A stretch of 64,000 bases of DNA, taken from Corynebacterium jeikeium. GTDB taxonomy: Bacteria; Actinomycetota; Actinomycetes; Mycobacteriales; Mycobacteriaceae. The notes below the pieces were generated by a model that ran no database searches, was not told where the DNA came from, and worked only from the letters and a program-made list of their open reading frames with translations. Each line of letters begins with the position of its first letter. The first letter of the stretch is position 1. The stretch spans positions 62,001-126,000 of the forward strand of contig NZ_JFCQ01000012.1 in NCBI RefSeq assembly GCF_000738265.1, written 5' to 3'. This document shows positions 50,793 through 58,835 of this stretch, in pieces. A program made the translations under genes and the position numbers.

Positions 50793-52337
50793 TTACGCGG
50801 TTGCCTGTTCCTTGTTATCGCGGTAGCTGGTGTACAGGCCGCGGGCCAGTAGGGCCAGACCCAGCAGGAAGATCAGGACGATGCCCCATGCACCCGTGGC
50901 CGGCAGCTGGCCGAGGATGGAATCCTTCTTGTTGTCCACATTGACGGTCATGGCGCGGTTCTCAGCGTCAACCGTCACGTGGCGCGGTTCCGGATCTCGG
51001 ACGAAGCCTTCCGGAGCCTTGGTCTCGATCACGCAGTAGTCGAACGTCTGAGTACCGGTGGCGCCACCTGCGGTGGTGCTGATTGGGATACCGTATGCGT
51101 TAGCCTTGGAGACCTTGTTGGCCGTGTCGCCCGTGGTGAGGGTCGTGTTCAGAGTCTTGCCGTCCTGGGCGGTGGCAACATTCAGAGCGTCGCCGAGGAC
51201 GTTCCACTTGCCATCCTTTTCCGGATCCTCGCAGCGGTAGAGCTCGAAGTTAGCACCGTTTAGTTTCGGATCGCTTTCCGCCTCGGCAGTCTTGGTGATC
51301 TCCAGGTTGCCGAAGGTGGTGCTGGTCGGCTGCTTCACGCCATTGTTGTCAACGTCAGTCGTGATCGTGCCGCCGTTGGGCAGGGTGATCGTTGCGGTGT
51401 TGTTGATCTGACCGTTCTCGGGCAGGGAGACTACCTTGGCGTCAAAAGCAACATGTACCTGCATGCCAGCGTTGGCCTTGCGTGCCTGTTGCAGCTTCGC
51501 GCGACCGTCATCGGTGAATACGACGTTGACGGTGTTGCTATCGGTGGTCAGGTTGTAATCCGTACCAGCAGCCAGCTGCACACCGTCAGCGGTTACCTTG
51601 ACGCTGCCGGTCTGCAGCTCAAGGTTGCTGACCAGCGGGTCCTTGATCTCGAACTGGGTCAGGTTGCCAGCCGGAACCGGGGCGTTAATGGTGTAGGTCA
51701 TGTTGCTACCCAGAGAAGTCTTGGAAGCGTCGACCTGCTTGTTCGGCTGCACATTCTGGTTCTTCGGGTAAACGGTACGCTCGTAGACCCACTTACCGTC
51801 GGTGCCGGAGTACGGCAGGGTGATCAGGAACGGCGGAGCGACAGTGTAGCCACCCTTTTGAAGTTCGGTGACGCGGTACACGCCGACCTTGAACTCTGCG
51901 TTGGAGCCGGTATCGATAGTGGCCTTGCCGTCAGCGCCGGTTTTGATCGTGGCGACTTCCGTGGCAGTCTTTCCCTTCAGATCGGCCGGGGTCATGCCAG
52001 CCAGCTCGCCCCAACCCTGAGCGGTGGTCAGGTCAACGCCTTCGATGCGCTCGATCTTGAACTGGACACCTGGAACAGGCTTGAGCTTGCTGGTGTCCTG
52101 CGGAGCACCGCTTCCCTCACCTGGCTCGCCTTCGTACTTCTGGATGTCGAGCTTGACCTCGGCATTAGCGTCAATGAGGTTGGCGGATTCCGATGCGGTG
52201 GGAGCAGCTGGGACACCGGAGGGGGTGGTAGCGCTCGGATCCTGCGCGAGCGCGGAAGGCGCACCCAAAGCAGCGGTGGACAGAGCGATGGTGGAAGCGG
52301 CGACGGTAGCGACGAGCTTCTTAGAGAACGTGGTCAT
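50793..52337 (-). CDS. Major pilin, SpaA-like, LPATG-anchored
   Basis: 514 residues from the ATG giving MTTFSKKLVATVAASTIAL, a signal peptide ending ALAQD. Pilin motif WVYERTVYPKNQNVQPNK with the Lys that joins subunits (about 185), E-box FDYCVIETKAPEGF near 455, and the sorting signal LPATG, hydrophobic helix and YRDNK. Contains Cna-B and SpaA-type isopeptide domains by pattern. First gene of the pilus operon; AAGGGAAG upstream. This is the shaft subunit of a Spa-type pilus. Confidence 0.92.
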   Translation of the reverse strand: MTTFSKKLVATVAASTIALSTAALGAPSALAQDPSATTPSGVPAAPTASESANLIDANAEVKLDIQKYEGEPGEGSGAPQDTSKLKPVPGVQFKIERIEGVDLTTAQGWGELAGMTPADLKGKTATEVATIKTGADGKATIDTGSNAEFKVGVYRVTELQKGGYTVAPPFLITLPYSGTDGKWVYERTVYPKNQNVQPNKQVDASKTSLGSNMTYTINAPVPAGNLTQFEIKDPLVSNLELQTGSVKVTADGVQLAAGTDYNLTTDSNTVNVVFTDDGRAKLQQARKANAGMQVHVAFDAKVVSLPENGQINNTATITLPNGGTITTDVDNNGVKQPTSTTFGNLEITKTAEAESDPKLNGANFELYRCEDPEKDGKWNVLGDALNVATAQDGKTLNTTLTTGDTANKVSKANAYGIPISTTAGGATGTQTFDYCVIETKAPEGFVRDPEPRHVTVDAENRAMTVNVDNKKDSILGQLPATGAWGIVLIFLLGLALLARGLYTSYRDNKEQATA

Positions 52338-52673
52338 ACATCTTCCCTTGTGTAGTGGTGAGGCCAGTGAGGGGCGAGGCAGCAAAGTACTACTCGAGCT
52401 CACGCAACGAGACGGCGCCCAACAGGATCATCTAACCAGCTTCAAATGCTTTTACCAGCTGGATTTTACTTCCATCCCACGCTGCCAGCAAGTTAACCTG
52501 ACCAGCCCCTTAACCTCCGCTAATTGGGTTTGCCGACCGCAGCCAAGGCGTCACGTAGGCCTCTTCGTCCCAATCAGCCCCCGCGCGACCGGATCCCCCG
52601 GAGCCCCGCTGCACATACCAAAACCGCGCGCCGCCCCGGGATCTCATCCCGGACAGCACGCGGTAAAAAATTT
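52338..52673. other. 336-bp region upstream of the pilus operon
   Basis: Must hold the spaA promoter. No clear operator seen. A perfect hairpin CCGGGAT-CTC-ATCCCGG (52637-52653) lies after tRNA-Ser(CGA) on that gene's strand and may end its transcript. Confidence 0.6.
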
Positions 52674-52763
52674 TGGCGGTGGCGGAGGGATTTGAACCCT
52701 CGGTTGCTTTTACACAACACTCGCTTTCGAGGCGAGTACCTTCGGCCGCTCGGACACGCCACC
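52674..52763 (-). tRNA. tRNA-Ser, anticodon CGA
   Basis: Class II tRNA on the minus strand: acceptor GGTGGCG / CGCCACC, anticodon loop CTCGAAA within CTCGC/GCGAG, variable arm GTTGTGTAAAAGCAAC, TΨC AGGGTTCAAATCCCT and encoded CCA. Confidence 0.93.
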
Positions 52764-52923
52764 ATAGTCGGCGATTGCAGACTCGTATTAGGTTAACACC
52801 CCCACTTTTTCGCACCAAAACCCCACCCCGCGCCCTGTGCATGCAAAAGCCCGCCGCGAACCTTTACCAGTTCGCAGCGGGCTTGCACTTCAGCGCATCA
52901 GCGCGCCGACAGTATCGGAGGAC

Positions 52924-53088
52924 TTACTTGTCGCCCTCGCCGAAGACCTTGTCCATGCCCTTGTTCAGGCCGTCCTTAGCCTTGTCAGCCTTGTCGCCAT
53001 CCAGCTTGCCGTCGATGAACTTGTCGGCGCCGTCCTGGATCTTGTCGCGGTGCTCGCCAGCCATTTCCTTTGCCTTGTTCAGGTCCAT
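52924..53088 (-). CDS. Small Lys/Asp-rich helical protein (CsbD / MT0933-antitoxin-like)
   Basis: 54 residues starting MDLNKAKEMAGEHRDKIQDG, no hydrophobic segment, alternating Lys and Asp. This resembles small actinobacterial proteins called CsbD-like or MT0933-type antitoxins, usually stress-linked and of uncertain role. AAGGAG lies 6 nt before the ATG. No toxin gene is adjacent. Stands alone between tRNA-Ser and tadA. Confidence 0.7.
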   Translation of the reverse strand: MDLNKAKEMAGEHRDKIQDGADKFIDGKLDGDKADKAKDGLNKGMDKVFGEGDK

Positions 53089-53373
53089 TGGTCTCTCCTT
53101 GGTATCGGTGTAGTAGCTAACTCTGTTGTAATTTGTGCGCCCCAGCCGCAGCATTCGTACGACCAGGACGCTCCGTTCCCAACGTAGGTTCGTTTCCGCC
53201 ACCTCGCCACCGCCGCGCCCATTTCCACGCCGTCAGCCAGCTTTTCCGATTGCAAATGCACTGTTCAGCGCCAGTCATTAAATTTCTGTAAAAGTTTTTT
53301 GACGCCCCGCTCCAACAAGCACAAACCCCGGCGCAAGCGTTAGCGCACCTCTAGCTCGAATCCTGCGCATCCG

Positions 53374-53940
53374 CTAGCGCAGGCGGGCGAAGAACTGCCG
53401 CAGCAGTTCTTCGCATTCCCCCGCCAGCACACCTCCGCGGACGTCCGCCCAATGCAGCGGAGATTCCCGCGGCACGTCCCAGACGCTGCCGCAGGCGCCG
53501 GTGCGGGGCTCATAGGCTCCGAAGATGATGCTGCCGATCCGCGCCCCGACCAGTGCCCCCGCGCACATGGCGCAGGGTTCCAGGGTGACCACCAGCGTGC
53601 AGTTCTCCAGCCGCCACGCGTCCCCGAGCTCCCGCACGGCTTCCCGGATGGCGAGGACCTCCGCGTGCGCAGTGGGGTCGCTGTCGGCTTCGCGCCGGTT
53701 AACTCCCCGCCCAAGTTCCCGGCCGTCCGGGCCGAAAACCACGGCTCCAACGGGCACGTCACCGGCGGGAGTCTCCGCGGCGATGTCCAAGGCCCGGCGC
53801 ATCAGCGCTTCCGCGCGCACGTCCCCCGCGGCCCGCGGCAACCCGCCACCAACGCACACGTCAGCGCCACCCGTGCGCAGCGCGCCCGGCGCGCACACCT
53901 TGTCCCCACGCTCGCGCCGCTCCTGCGACTTCCGCCCCAC
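53374..53940 (-). CDS. tadA: tRNA-specific adenosine deaminase
   Basis: Converts A34 to inosine in tRNA-Arg(ACG). Zinc and catalytic residues are in PTAHAEVLAI (His-Ala-Glu, about 92) and LEPCAMCAGAL (about 118). 188 residues; the first 45 are extra to the family and a later start such as MRRALDIAAE is possible. The GTG used lies 3 bp after the stop of the companion gene, so they form an operon. Two copies of its tRNA substrate are in this window. Confidence 0.93.
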   Translation of the reverse strand: MGRKSQERRERGDKVCAPGALRTGGADVCVGGGLPRAAGDVRAEALMRRALDIAAETPAGDVPVGAVVFGPDGRELGRGVNRREADSDPTAHAEVLAIREAVRELGDAWRLENCTLVVTLEPCAMCAGALVGARIGSIIFGAYEPRTGACGSVWDVPRESPLHWADVRGGVLAGECEELLRQFFARLR

Positions 53941-53943
53941 CGG

Positions 53944-54444
53944 CTAAAACTCCAGCTCCACGCCAACCAAGTCCGCCAGTTCGTCGGCGAAGCCCAGCTC
54001 GTCCGCCACGCGCAGAACCTGCTCCGCGCCGTACAAATCATCGTCGTAGAAGATGATGGACATAATCTGCTCGCTGGCGCCTAGATCCTCCAGCAGGTCG
54101 AAGTCGCCCTCGGGCCAAGGATCGTCGGAGGCGTCCGCCTCGTCCTCCGAAGGCGCATCAATATCGAGAGTGTCCAGCGCCTCGCTGGCAATGTCGTAGT
54201 CCAAGGCGGCGGTGGCGTCACTAAGAAGAATCCGCACACCCCCCGGCACCGGACGGAGCACAACGGACCAGTCGTCGTCAACGCAGAGCAGGCCGACGAC
54301 GGGGCCTTCCGCGCGCGAGGCCCGCAGCTCCGCGATCAGGTCGGACAGGCTCTCGGCGGCGCGGGCGGGGAGTTCGCGCAGGTTCCACTGGCCGTCGGCG
54401 CGGATGGCGGACACGGCGAAGGTCAGGTCGCTGTCGGTGCTCAT
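53944..54444 (-). CDS. tRNA adenosine deaminase-associated protein
   Basis: 166-residue acidic protein of a family found next to tadA in actinobacteria: FAVSAIRADGQWNLRELPARAAESLSDL at the start and LGASEQIMSIIFYDDDLYG near residue 120. Biochemical role unknown; it may assist TadA. Immediately upstream of tadA, divergent from tyrA with only 40 bp between starts. ATG at 54444 is used. Confidence 0.82.
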   Translation of the reverse strand: MSTDSDLTFAVSAIRADGQWNLRELPARAAESLSDLIAELRASRAEGPVVGLLCVDDDWSVVLRPVPGGVRILLSDATAALDYDIASEALDTLDIDAPSEDEADASDDPWPEGDFDLLEDLGASEQIMSIIFYDDDLYGAEQVLRVADELGFADELADLVGVELEF

Positions 54445-54470
54445 GTCCACCAACGCTAGTCGGCTTTGTG

Positions 54471-54476
54471 TAACAC
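54471..54476 (+). promoter_or_regulatory. -10 element of tyrA
   Basis: TAACAC ends 8 nt before GTG 54485; no ribosome binding site is seen, so a leaderless transcript is likely. Confidence 0.4.
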
Positions 54477-54484
54477 TGGGTAGC

Positions 54485-55621
54485 GTGAGCCACGAAATTT
54501 CTTCCGATTACCGCCTGAGCACCCTCCCCGAGGATCGCCGTCCGCTGTGCATCCTGGGGCTGGGTCTGATCGGCGGGTCGCTGATGCGCGACGCGCAGGC
54601 CGCCGGCTGGCCGGTGTTCGGCTGGAATCGTTCGGAGAAAACCGTCACCCGCGCACGCCGCGATGGCTACGACGTCTCGGGGGACCTCGAGGCCACGCTG
54701 CGCCGCGCCGAGGAAGCCGATGCGCTGCTGATCCTTGGGGTGCCGATGCCCGCGCTGTCTTCTCTTCTTGACGCCATATCTCAGCACGCCCCGACCTGCG
54801 GCTTCACGGACGTGACCAGCGTGAAGCAGGAGGTGCACGACCTCGTGGAGGCGAAGGGCATGTCCGATCGCTTCGTGGGCGGGCATCCGATGGCCGGCAC
54901 TGCGAACTCGGGCTGGCAGGCGACGATGCACGGGCTGTTCCGGGGTGCCGTCTGGGTCGTGACTTATGACAACGCGCGGGAGCTCGCGGGGGCTGGCGAC
55001 GGTAGCACGGGTAGCGCAGAGGGTGACAGCGTGGCAGGCGCGGGCAGCGCAACAGGCGCCGGTAGCGCGGGCGGCGCCGACAGCGCCGACGCGGTGAATA
55101 AACGCTGGCTGGATACGTGGGTGCGTGTCGTCGGGCTGGCCGAGGAAGTCGGCGCAGCGGTCATCCCCGCCATCGCGCACCGGCACGACAACGCCGTCGG
55201 GCGCGTGAGCCACCTGCCGCACATCCTGGCCGAAGCACTTGCAGTTGCGGGCGATTACGGCGGGCCCCTGGCGCTGAGCCTGGCTGCCTCGAGTTTCCGC
55301 GACGGCACCCGCGTGGCGGGCACCGACCCTGACCTGGTTCGCGCGATGGTGGAAAACAACCGCCCCGCGGTCCTGGACGCCCTCGATCAGACCATTGAAC
55401 TACTGCAAGGAGCGCGCGCGGACCTTGCCAACCCAGACCGCTCACTGAAGACCCTGGCCGAGGAAGGCAACGCCGCCCGCGGCCGCTTCGAGGCCCGCGC
55501 CGGCCGCAACAAAGGGGACGCTTCCAACCGGCCGATTATCCGCGTCCGGCCGGGGGCTCCGGGCTGGGTGGATCAGCTCCGCTCGGCGGAGTCCATGGGC
55601 GCGCAGATCGGCATCTTCTAG
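54485..55621 (+). CDS. tyrA: Prephenate dehydrogenase (TyrA family)
   Basis: NAD(P)-dependent oxidative decarboxylation of prephenate (or arogenate, as in several corynebacteria) in tyrosine synthesis. Nucleotide-binding LCILGLGLIGGSLMRDAQAAG starts at residue 18 and the substrate motif FVGGHPMAGTANSGWQA lies near 133. A Gly/Ala/Ser insert (about 165-195) separates the halves. 378 residues from GTG 54485. No ACT domain. The aminotransferase pat, able to complete phenylalanine or tyrosine synthesis, lies 6.6 kb downstream. Confidence 0.92.
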   Translation: MSHEISSDYRLSTLPEDRRPLCILGLGLIGGSLMRDAQAAGWPVFGWNRSEKTVTRARRDGYDVSGDLEATLRRAEEADALLILGVPMPALSSLLDAISQHAPTCGFTDVTSVKQEVHDLVEAKGMSDRFVGGHPMAGTANSGWQATMHGLFRGAVWVVTYDNARELAGAGDGSTGSAEGDSVAGAGSATGAGSAGGADSADAVNKRWLDTWVRVVGLAEEVGAAVIPAIAHRHDNAVGRVSHLPHILAEALAVAGDYGGPLALSLAASSFRDGTRVAGTDPDLVRAMVENNRPAVLDALDQTIELLQGARADLANPDRSLKTLAEEGNAARGRFEARAGRNKGDASNRPIIRVRPGAPGWVDQLRSAESMGAQIGIF

Positions 55622-55655
55622 CGGGCGCTAGCATGGCGCGTCACTGCGCGCCCGC
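55621..55655. terminator. Possible bidirectional terminator after tyrA
   Basis: GCGGGCGC and GCGCCCGC form an 8-bp stem between the convergent stops of tyrA and the next gene. No T run. Confidence 0.4.
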
Positions 55656-55670
55656 TATGCCCGCCCCGCG

Positions 55671-56765
55671 CTAGCACTCCTCCTCCGCCTTCGCCGCCGG
55701 AGCCCCTTCCAGCAGTTCAGGCAGCTTCTCCCCCAGCGAATCCACGCCATCCCACGCAGTTGGTTCCAACCCATCGTTTGGAATCGCCATAATCGCAACG
55801 GGGGTCATTTCCCCGTCCGCGCCCGGCACCAGCCCAAGCTGCCGGTAGATGAAACGCCCGTCCGGCTCCGGCCCCCAGCCGCCCTTAAACTGCGCGCCCT
55901 TAATCTTCGCCAGCCCGTACTTGTGCTCCGGGATGATGTGCCCCATGCGCGCCAGCACCTTTTCCGAGCCATTCATACACCGGAACCCGTCCATGAATTT
56001 CACCTGATCCGTCAGCTTCCACTTGATCGCGCCGAACCCAATGTAGGCCCCGTCTTCGAACTGCTTCGCCGCGTTCGTCGGGTCGCCTACGCGCCGCATG
56101 TAATCGCGCACTTTGTAGGCAGCGGTACGGTCCGCGCCGTCGCCGACATACATCCAGAGCCGAAACGCGGCGTCATTATCCGAATAGTGAATCGCCGCGT
56201 CCATGTCGGCTTCCATCGCGGCGCGCGGGGCGGGCTGGCCGTGAGCTTCCGCGTGCCGCAGCTTCTCCTCGACCGCGCCGGAGATCGGCACCTTGATCGT
56301 CGACCAGGCGCCTTCCTCGTTGAGCTTGCCCGCGTGCAGTGGCCCATTCTCCCCTAGGATCGCCACCCCGACCTGCACATTGTGCTTCTTCGAGACCTCC
56401 GCCGCCAGCTTGTCCAGCTTCGCCTGCTGTTCCTCGTCGGTCGGCGGGGCCGCGTCCGCGCCGTCGCCGTCGCCGTCGCCGCCGTTGTCACTGAGGGGCG
56501 TTGCGGCTTGTTGGGTCTGTTCGCCCTGTTCCTTATGGACGCCACCCTCTCCCCCGCGCAACCCCATCACCAAACCGACCGTGATGGCGAGGACGGCGGC
56601 TCCCACCGCGACCATCGCGGCAATCCCGCCCTGCCCGCCGGCCTGTGTGCCGGCCCTGCTGGCCTGCCCGCCCGCGCTCGGCACATCCGTACCTGGCACA
56701 TCAGCACTGGTGCGCCCCTCAAAAGGAGGGCGCGAAGCACCCTCTGGGCGCTCATTGTTCGCCAT
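55671..56765 (-). CDS. Membrane-anchored serine beta-lactamase/penicillin-binding-fold protein
   Basis: 364 residues: cytoplasmic Pro/Gly-rich N-terminus, one membrane helix (AAMVAVGAAVLAITVGLVMGL), acidic linker, then an extracytoplasmic domain. Motifs in class A order: WSTIKVPIS (SxxK, Ser about residue 154), HYSDNDAAF (SDN, about 193) and FKGGWGPE where KTG is expected. The KGG in place of KTG and absence of a recognisable ELN/Glu166 loop argue against a true penicillinase; it may be a peptidase or a binding protein. GGAGGG lies close to the ATG. Confidence 0.72.
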   Translation of the reverse strand: MANNERPEGASRPPFEGRTSADVPGTDVPSAGGQASRAGTQAGGQGGIAAMVAVGAAVLAITVGLVMGLRGGEGGVHKEQGEQTQQAATPLSDNGGDGDGDGADAAPPTDEEQQAKLDKLAAEVSKKHNVQVGVAILGENGPLHAGKLNEEGAWSTIKVPISGAVEEKLRHAEAHGQPAPRAAMEADMDAAIHYSDNDAAFRLWMYVGDGADRTAAYKVRDYMRRVGDPTNAAKQFEDGAYIGFGAIKWKLTDQVKFMDGFRCMNGSEKVLARMGHIIPEHKYGLAKIKGAQFKGGWGPEPDGRFIYRQLGLVPGADGEMTPVAIMAIPNDGLEPTAWDGVDSLGEKLPELLEGAPAAKAEEEC

Positions 56766-57677
56766 TTTCCCTCCTTGACCAGGTCTTTCCTTCTACTCGC
56801 ACGCATCCCGCGCACGACTCCGCTACACAGCTCCCGCCGCGCGGCTTCACCACTGGCCGACGTTTCACCGCCGTGCGGCTTCACCACTATGCAACATCGT
56901 CGCCGCTCGAAGCTTCGCAGCTGAGAACAACAGGCGTTAAGTCTAGTAAGGAAACCCCGCGCTCGCGCTTCATTCACTCCCTTCTGGCGATTCTCTTACC
57001 CTGTGATTATCCTCCCGCTGACATTATCCGTACCCTCCCGCTGGCAACCCCTGACCTCAACTTGGCAGTTCCCCGCCTCCCGCGGTTTCCCGCCCCAATG
57101 TCCCAAATCTTCCACTTTCAATGAGTAGCAGATTCGCAGCAAAAAATCGCAAGCCTCTGACCTGCGCAAATAGAAGGTTATAAAAACAGAGTGGAAGATT
57201 TGGGACATCCCCCTCCTCACAAAGCCCCCGAAAGGCCTGCTTTTGGGCAATTCCCAAATAAGAGGCTCGATTTCGCACCCCTACTCAGGTATCCCCTACC
57301 CCTGTTTAGGCCGTCTATGAGCCTTACAGAGCCTCGACCTTGCGGCCACCCCAGCCGAAAAAGTGCGCGAACCTAAGTTCACGCACCGCATCGGCACATC
57401 TTCAAAGGGGCATTGTCCCAAATCTTCGAGTTATTGAAAGTAGCGGATCCGCAGCAGAAAATCGCGAGGCTCTGACCTGCACAAACAGAATAGTTATATT
57501 CTAAGACGTGGAATTTGGGACAACGTCCTCCGAGACTGTCCGCATTTGAGGCTCCGGGGGACGTCAGGCGCCGGTCAGACCCCGGTCAGACGCGGACCGG
57601 CGCCCGGCCACGTGGGGTTTCAGCCACGGACCGGGGCGGGACAACGTCAGGGGCAGGCAGCGCAGCAGGGGTGCCGG
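56766..57677. other. 912-bp intergenic region with composite repeat
   Basis: No gene supported. Contains composite copy 2 (57099-57522). The stretch 56800-57098 has short GCGGCTTCACCACT duplications only; 57523-57677 is GC-rich without features. Confidence 0.7.
57099..57522 (+). repeat. 424-bp composite repeat, copy 2
   Basis: Type 2 module (57099-57207), 206-bp core (57208-57413), type 1 module (57414-57522). The type 2 module has 18-bp perfect inverted ends, TGTCCCAAATCTTCCACT and its complement. The core is nearly identical to copy 1, and the right-hand module almost identical too. Confidence 0.95.
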
Positions 57678-58835
57678 TCAGGCGCGGCGGCGGGCGACCC
57701 AGCCCAGCGCGATCGCCAGCACCAGCCCGGCCGCAGCCACCGCAAGGTACCGCCCGACGTAATCGGCGCTGGTCTGCGGAGTTTTCGGCGGGGCGGGAGT
57801 AGTGTCCGCTGTCAGTACGCTCGACGTGTCACGTCCGCTGGTGATGTCCTGGATCCAGGACTTGGCGTCCGAAAGGGTGGTGATGGCCGCAGTCGGCGAT
57901 GGCAGGTCCGGGTCTCCGTTGGCCGTGCCCGCGGTGGCGAGGCCCGCGAGCTTGCCGCCGACGAAGAACGGCGCGCCCGAGTCACCGCCCTGCATTGCGG
58001 CGCGCGAGAGGGACTCTGCCTCGAGGATGCCGCCGACGATCTTTGGCATGACGCCACCCGCCCCATCCGCGGCAACCTCACCGCCGCCCATGGCGATGTC
58101 GGCGGGGACGGACTCCACGTCATCGGGGCTGGGGGCTTCAGCGCTGGCGGCAGCGCCGGGGGCGGGGGATCCGGGCTCCGGCATGGAGCCGTCGCCGCGG
58201 AGGATCTGCGGCGCACCCGCGCCGCCGGAACCGCCGGGGGCGGGGATGGATTCCGTGCCGCCCTCAACGTGCGGCGCACCGGCACCCGAGCTTTCACCGT
58301 CACCCGCGCCTTCACCCGCGCCACCGCCGGCGCCCGGCCCGGCGAGAATCTCCCGCACTCGCATCCGCGCCACAGGCAGCTGACCCTTGCGCGCCATCAG
58401 CGAGCTGCTACTCCAGCCGTAAAGATTCCCCTCGTCGCCCTCGGCGGGCATACTATCGGCCAGCTTCGCCGGCTCGACCCCCTCGACGGGTCGGGTGAGG
58501 TGCAAGAGGCCGGCGTCCATAACAGGCGACAGGGACCACGAATCAGCGTCGTACACAGTGCCTGCGATGCGCGCCTGCGTGCCCTCGTTGGAGACGGACT
58601 CCAGGCAATGGCGCGCGGTCAGGACCCACTGCGGCGCGACGAGCGTGCCCGTGCAGTCTCCGAAGTTGCCCACGCGGCCGATCCGCAGCGAGGCGACGGT
58701 CCGCGATTCCGCGTTGTCGGGCGCGTGGTCGCCGTATTCCATGGCGCTGGCCGGGGCAACGCACGCGCCGCTCAGGGCTACTACAGCCGCGACGGCTGCT
58801 GCTCGAGAGGCTAGTTTCTTCATGTTCGTCCTCAT
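57678..58835 (-). CDS. Secreted, membrane-anchored trypsin-like serine protease
   Basis: 385 residues with signal peptide (AAAVAAVVALSGACVAPASA). Chymotrypsin-fold triad: His in VLTARHCLE (about 73), Asp in VMDAGLLHL (about 102), Ser in GGDSGAPFF (about 300). Some 120 Gly/Pro/Ala-rich residues are inserted between Asp and Ser. A C-terminal helix (YLAVAAAGLVLAIALGW) plus RRR anchors it to the membrane without an LPXTG motif. ATG overlaps the upstream gene's TGA by 4 bp (ATGA), so both are coupled. Substrate unknown; possibly processes surface proteins. Confidence 0.85.
   Translation of the reverse strand: MRTNMKKLASRAAAVAAVVALSGACVAPASAMEYGDHAPDNAESRTVASLRIGRVGNFGDCTGTLVAPQWVLTARHCLESVSNEGTQARIAGTVYDADSWSLSPVMDAGLLHLTRPVEGVEPAKLADSMPAEGDEGNLYGWSSSSLMARKGQLPVARMRVREILAGPGAGGGAGEGAGDGESSGAGAPHVEGGTESIPAPGGSGGAGAPQILRGDGSMPEPGSPAPGAAASAEAPSPDDVESVPADIAMGGGEVAADGAGGVMPKIVGGILEAESLSRAAMQGGDSGAPFFVGGKLAGLATAGTANGDPDLPSPTAAITTLSDAKSWIQDITSGRDTSSVLTADTTPAPPKTPQTSADYVGRYLAVAAAGLVLAIALGWVARRRA

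Noticed and set aside
52924..53088. Toxin-antitoxin pair based on the 54-residue antitoxin-like protein
   Set aside because: No partner toxin gene on either side; tRNA-Ser and tadA flank it.
57208..57413. Plus-strand peptide MSLTEPRPCGHPSRKSART inside the composite core
   Set aside because: In copy 3 the same frame becomes MSLTELRPCSRLGRKGVRT with many non-conservative changes; the minus-strand frame is the better coding candidate.
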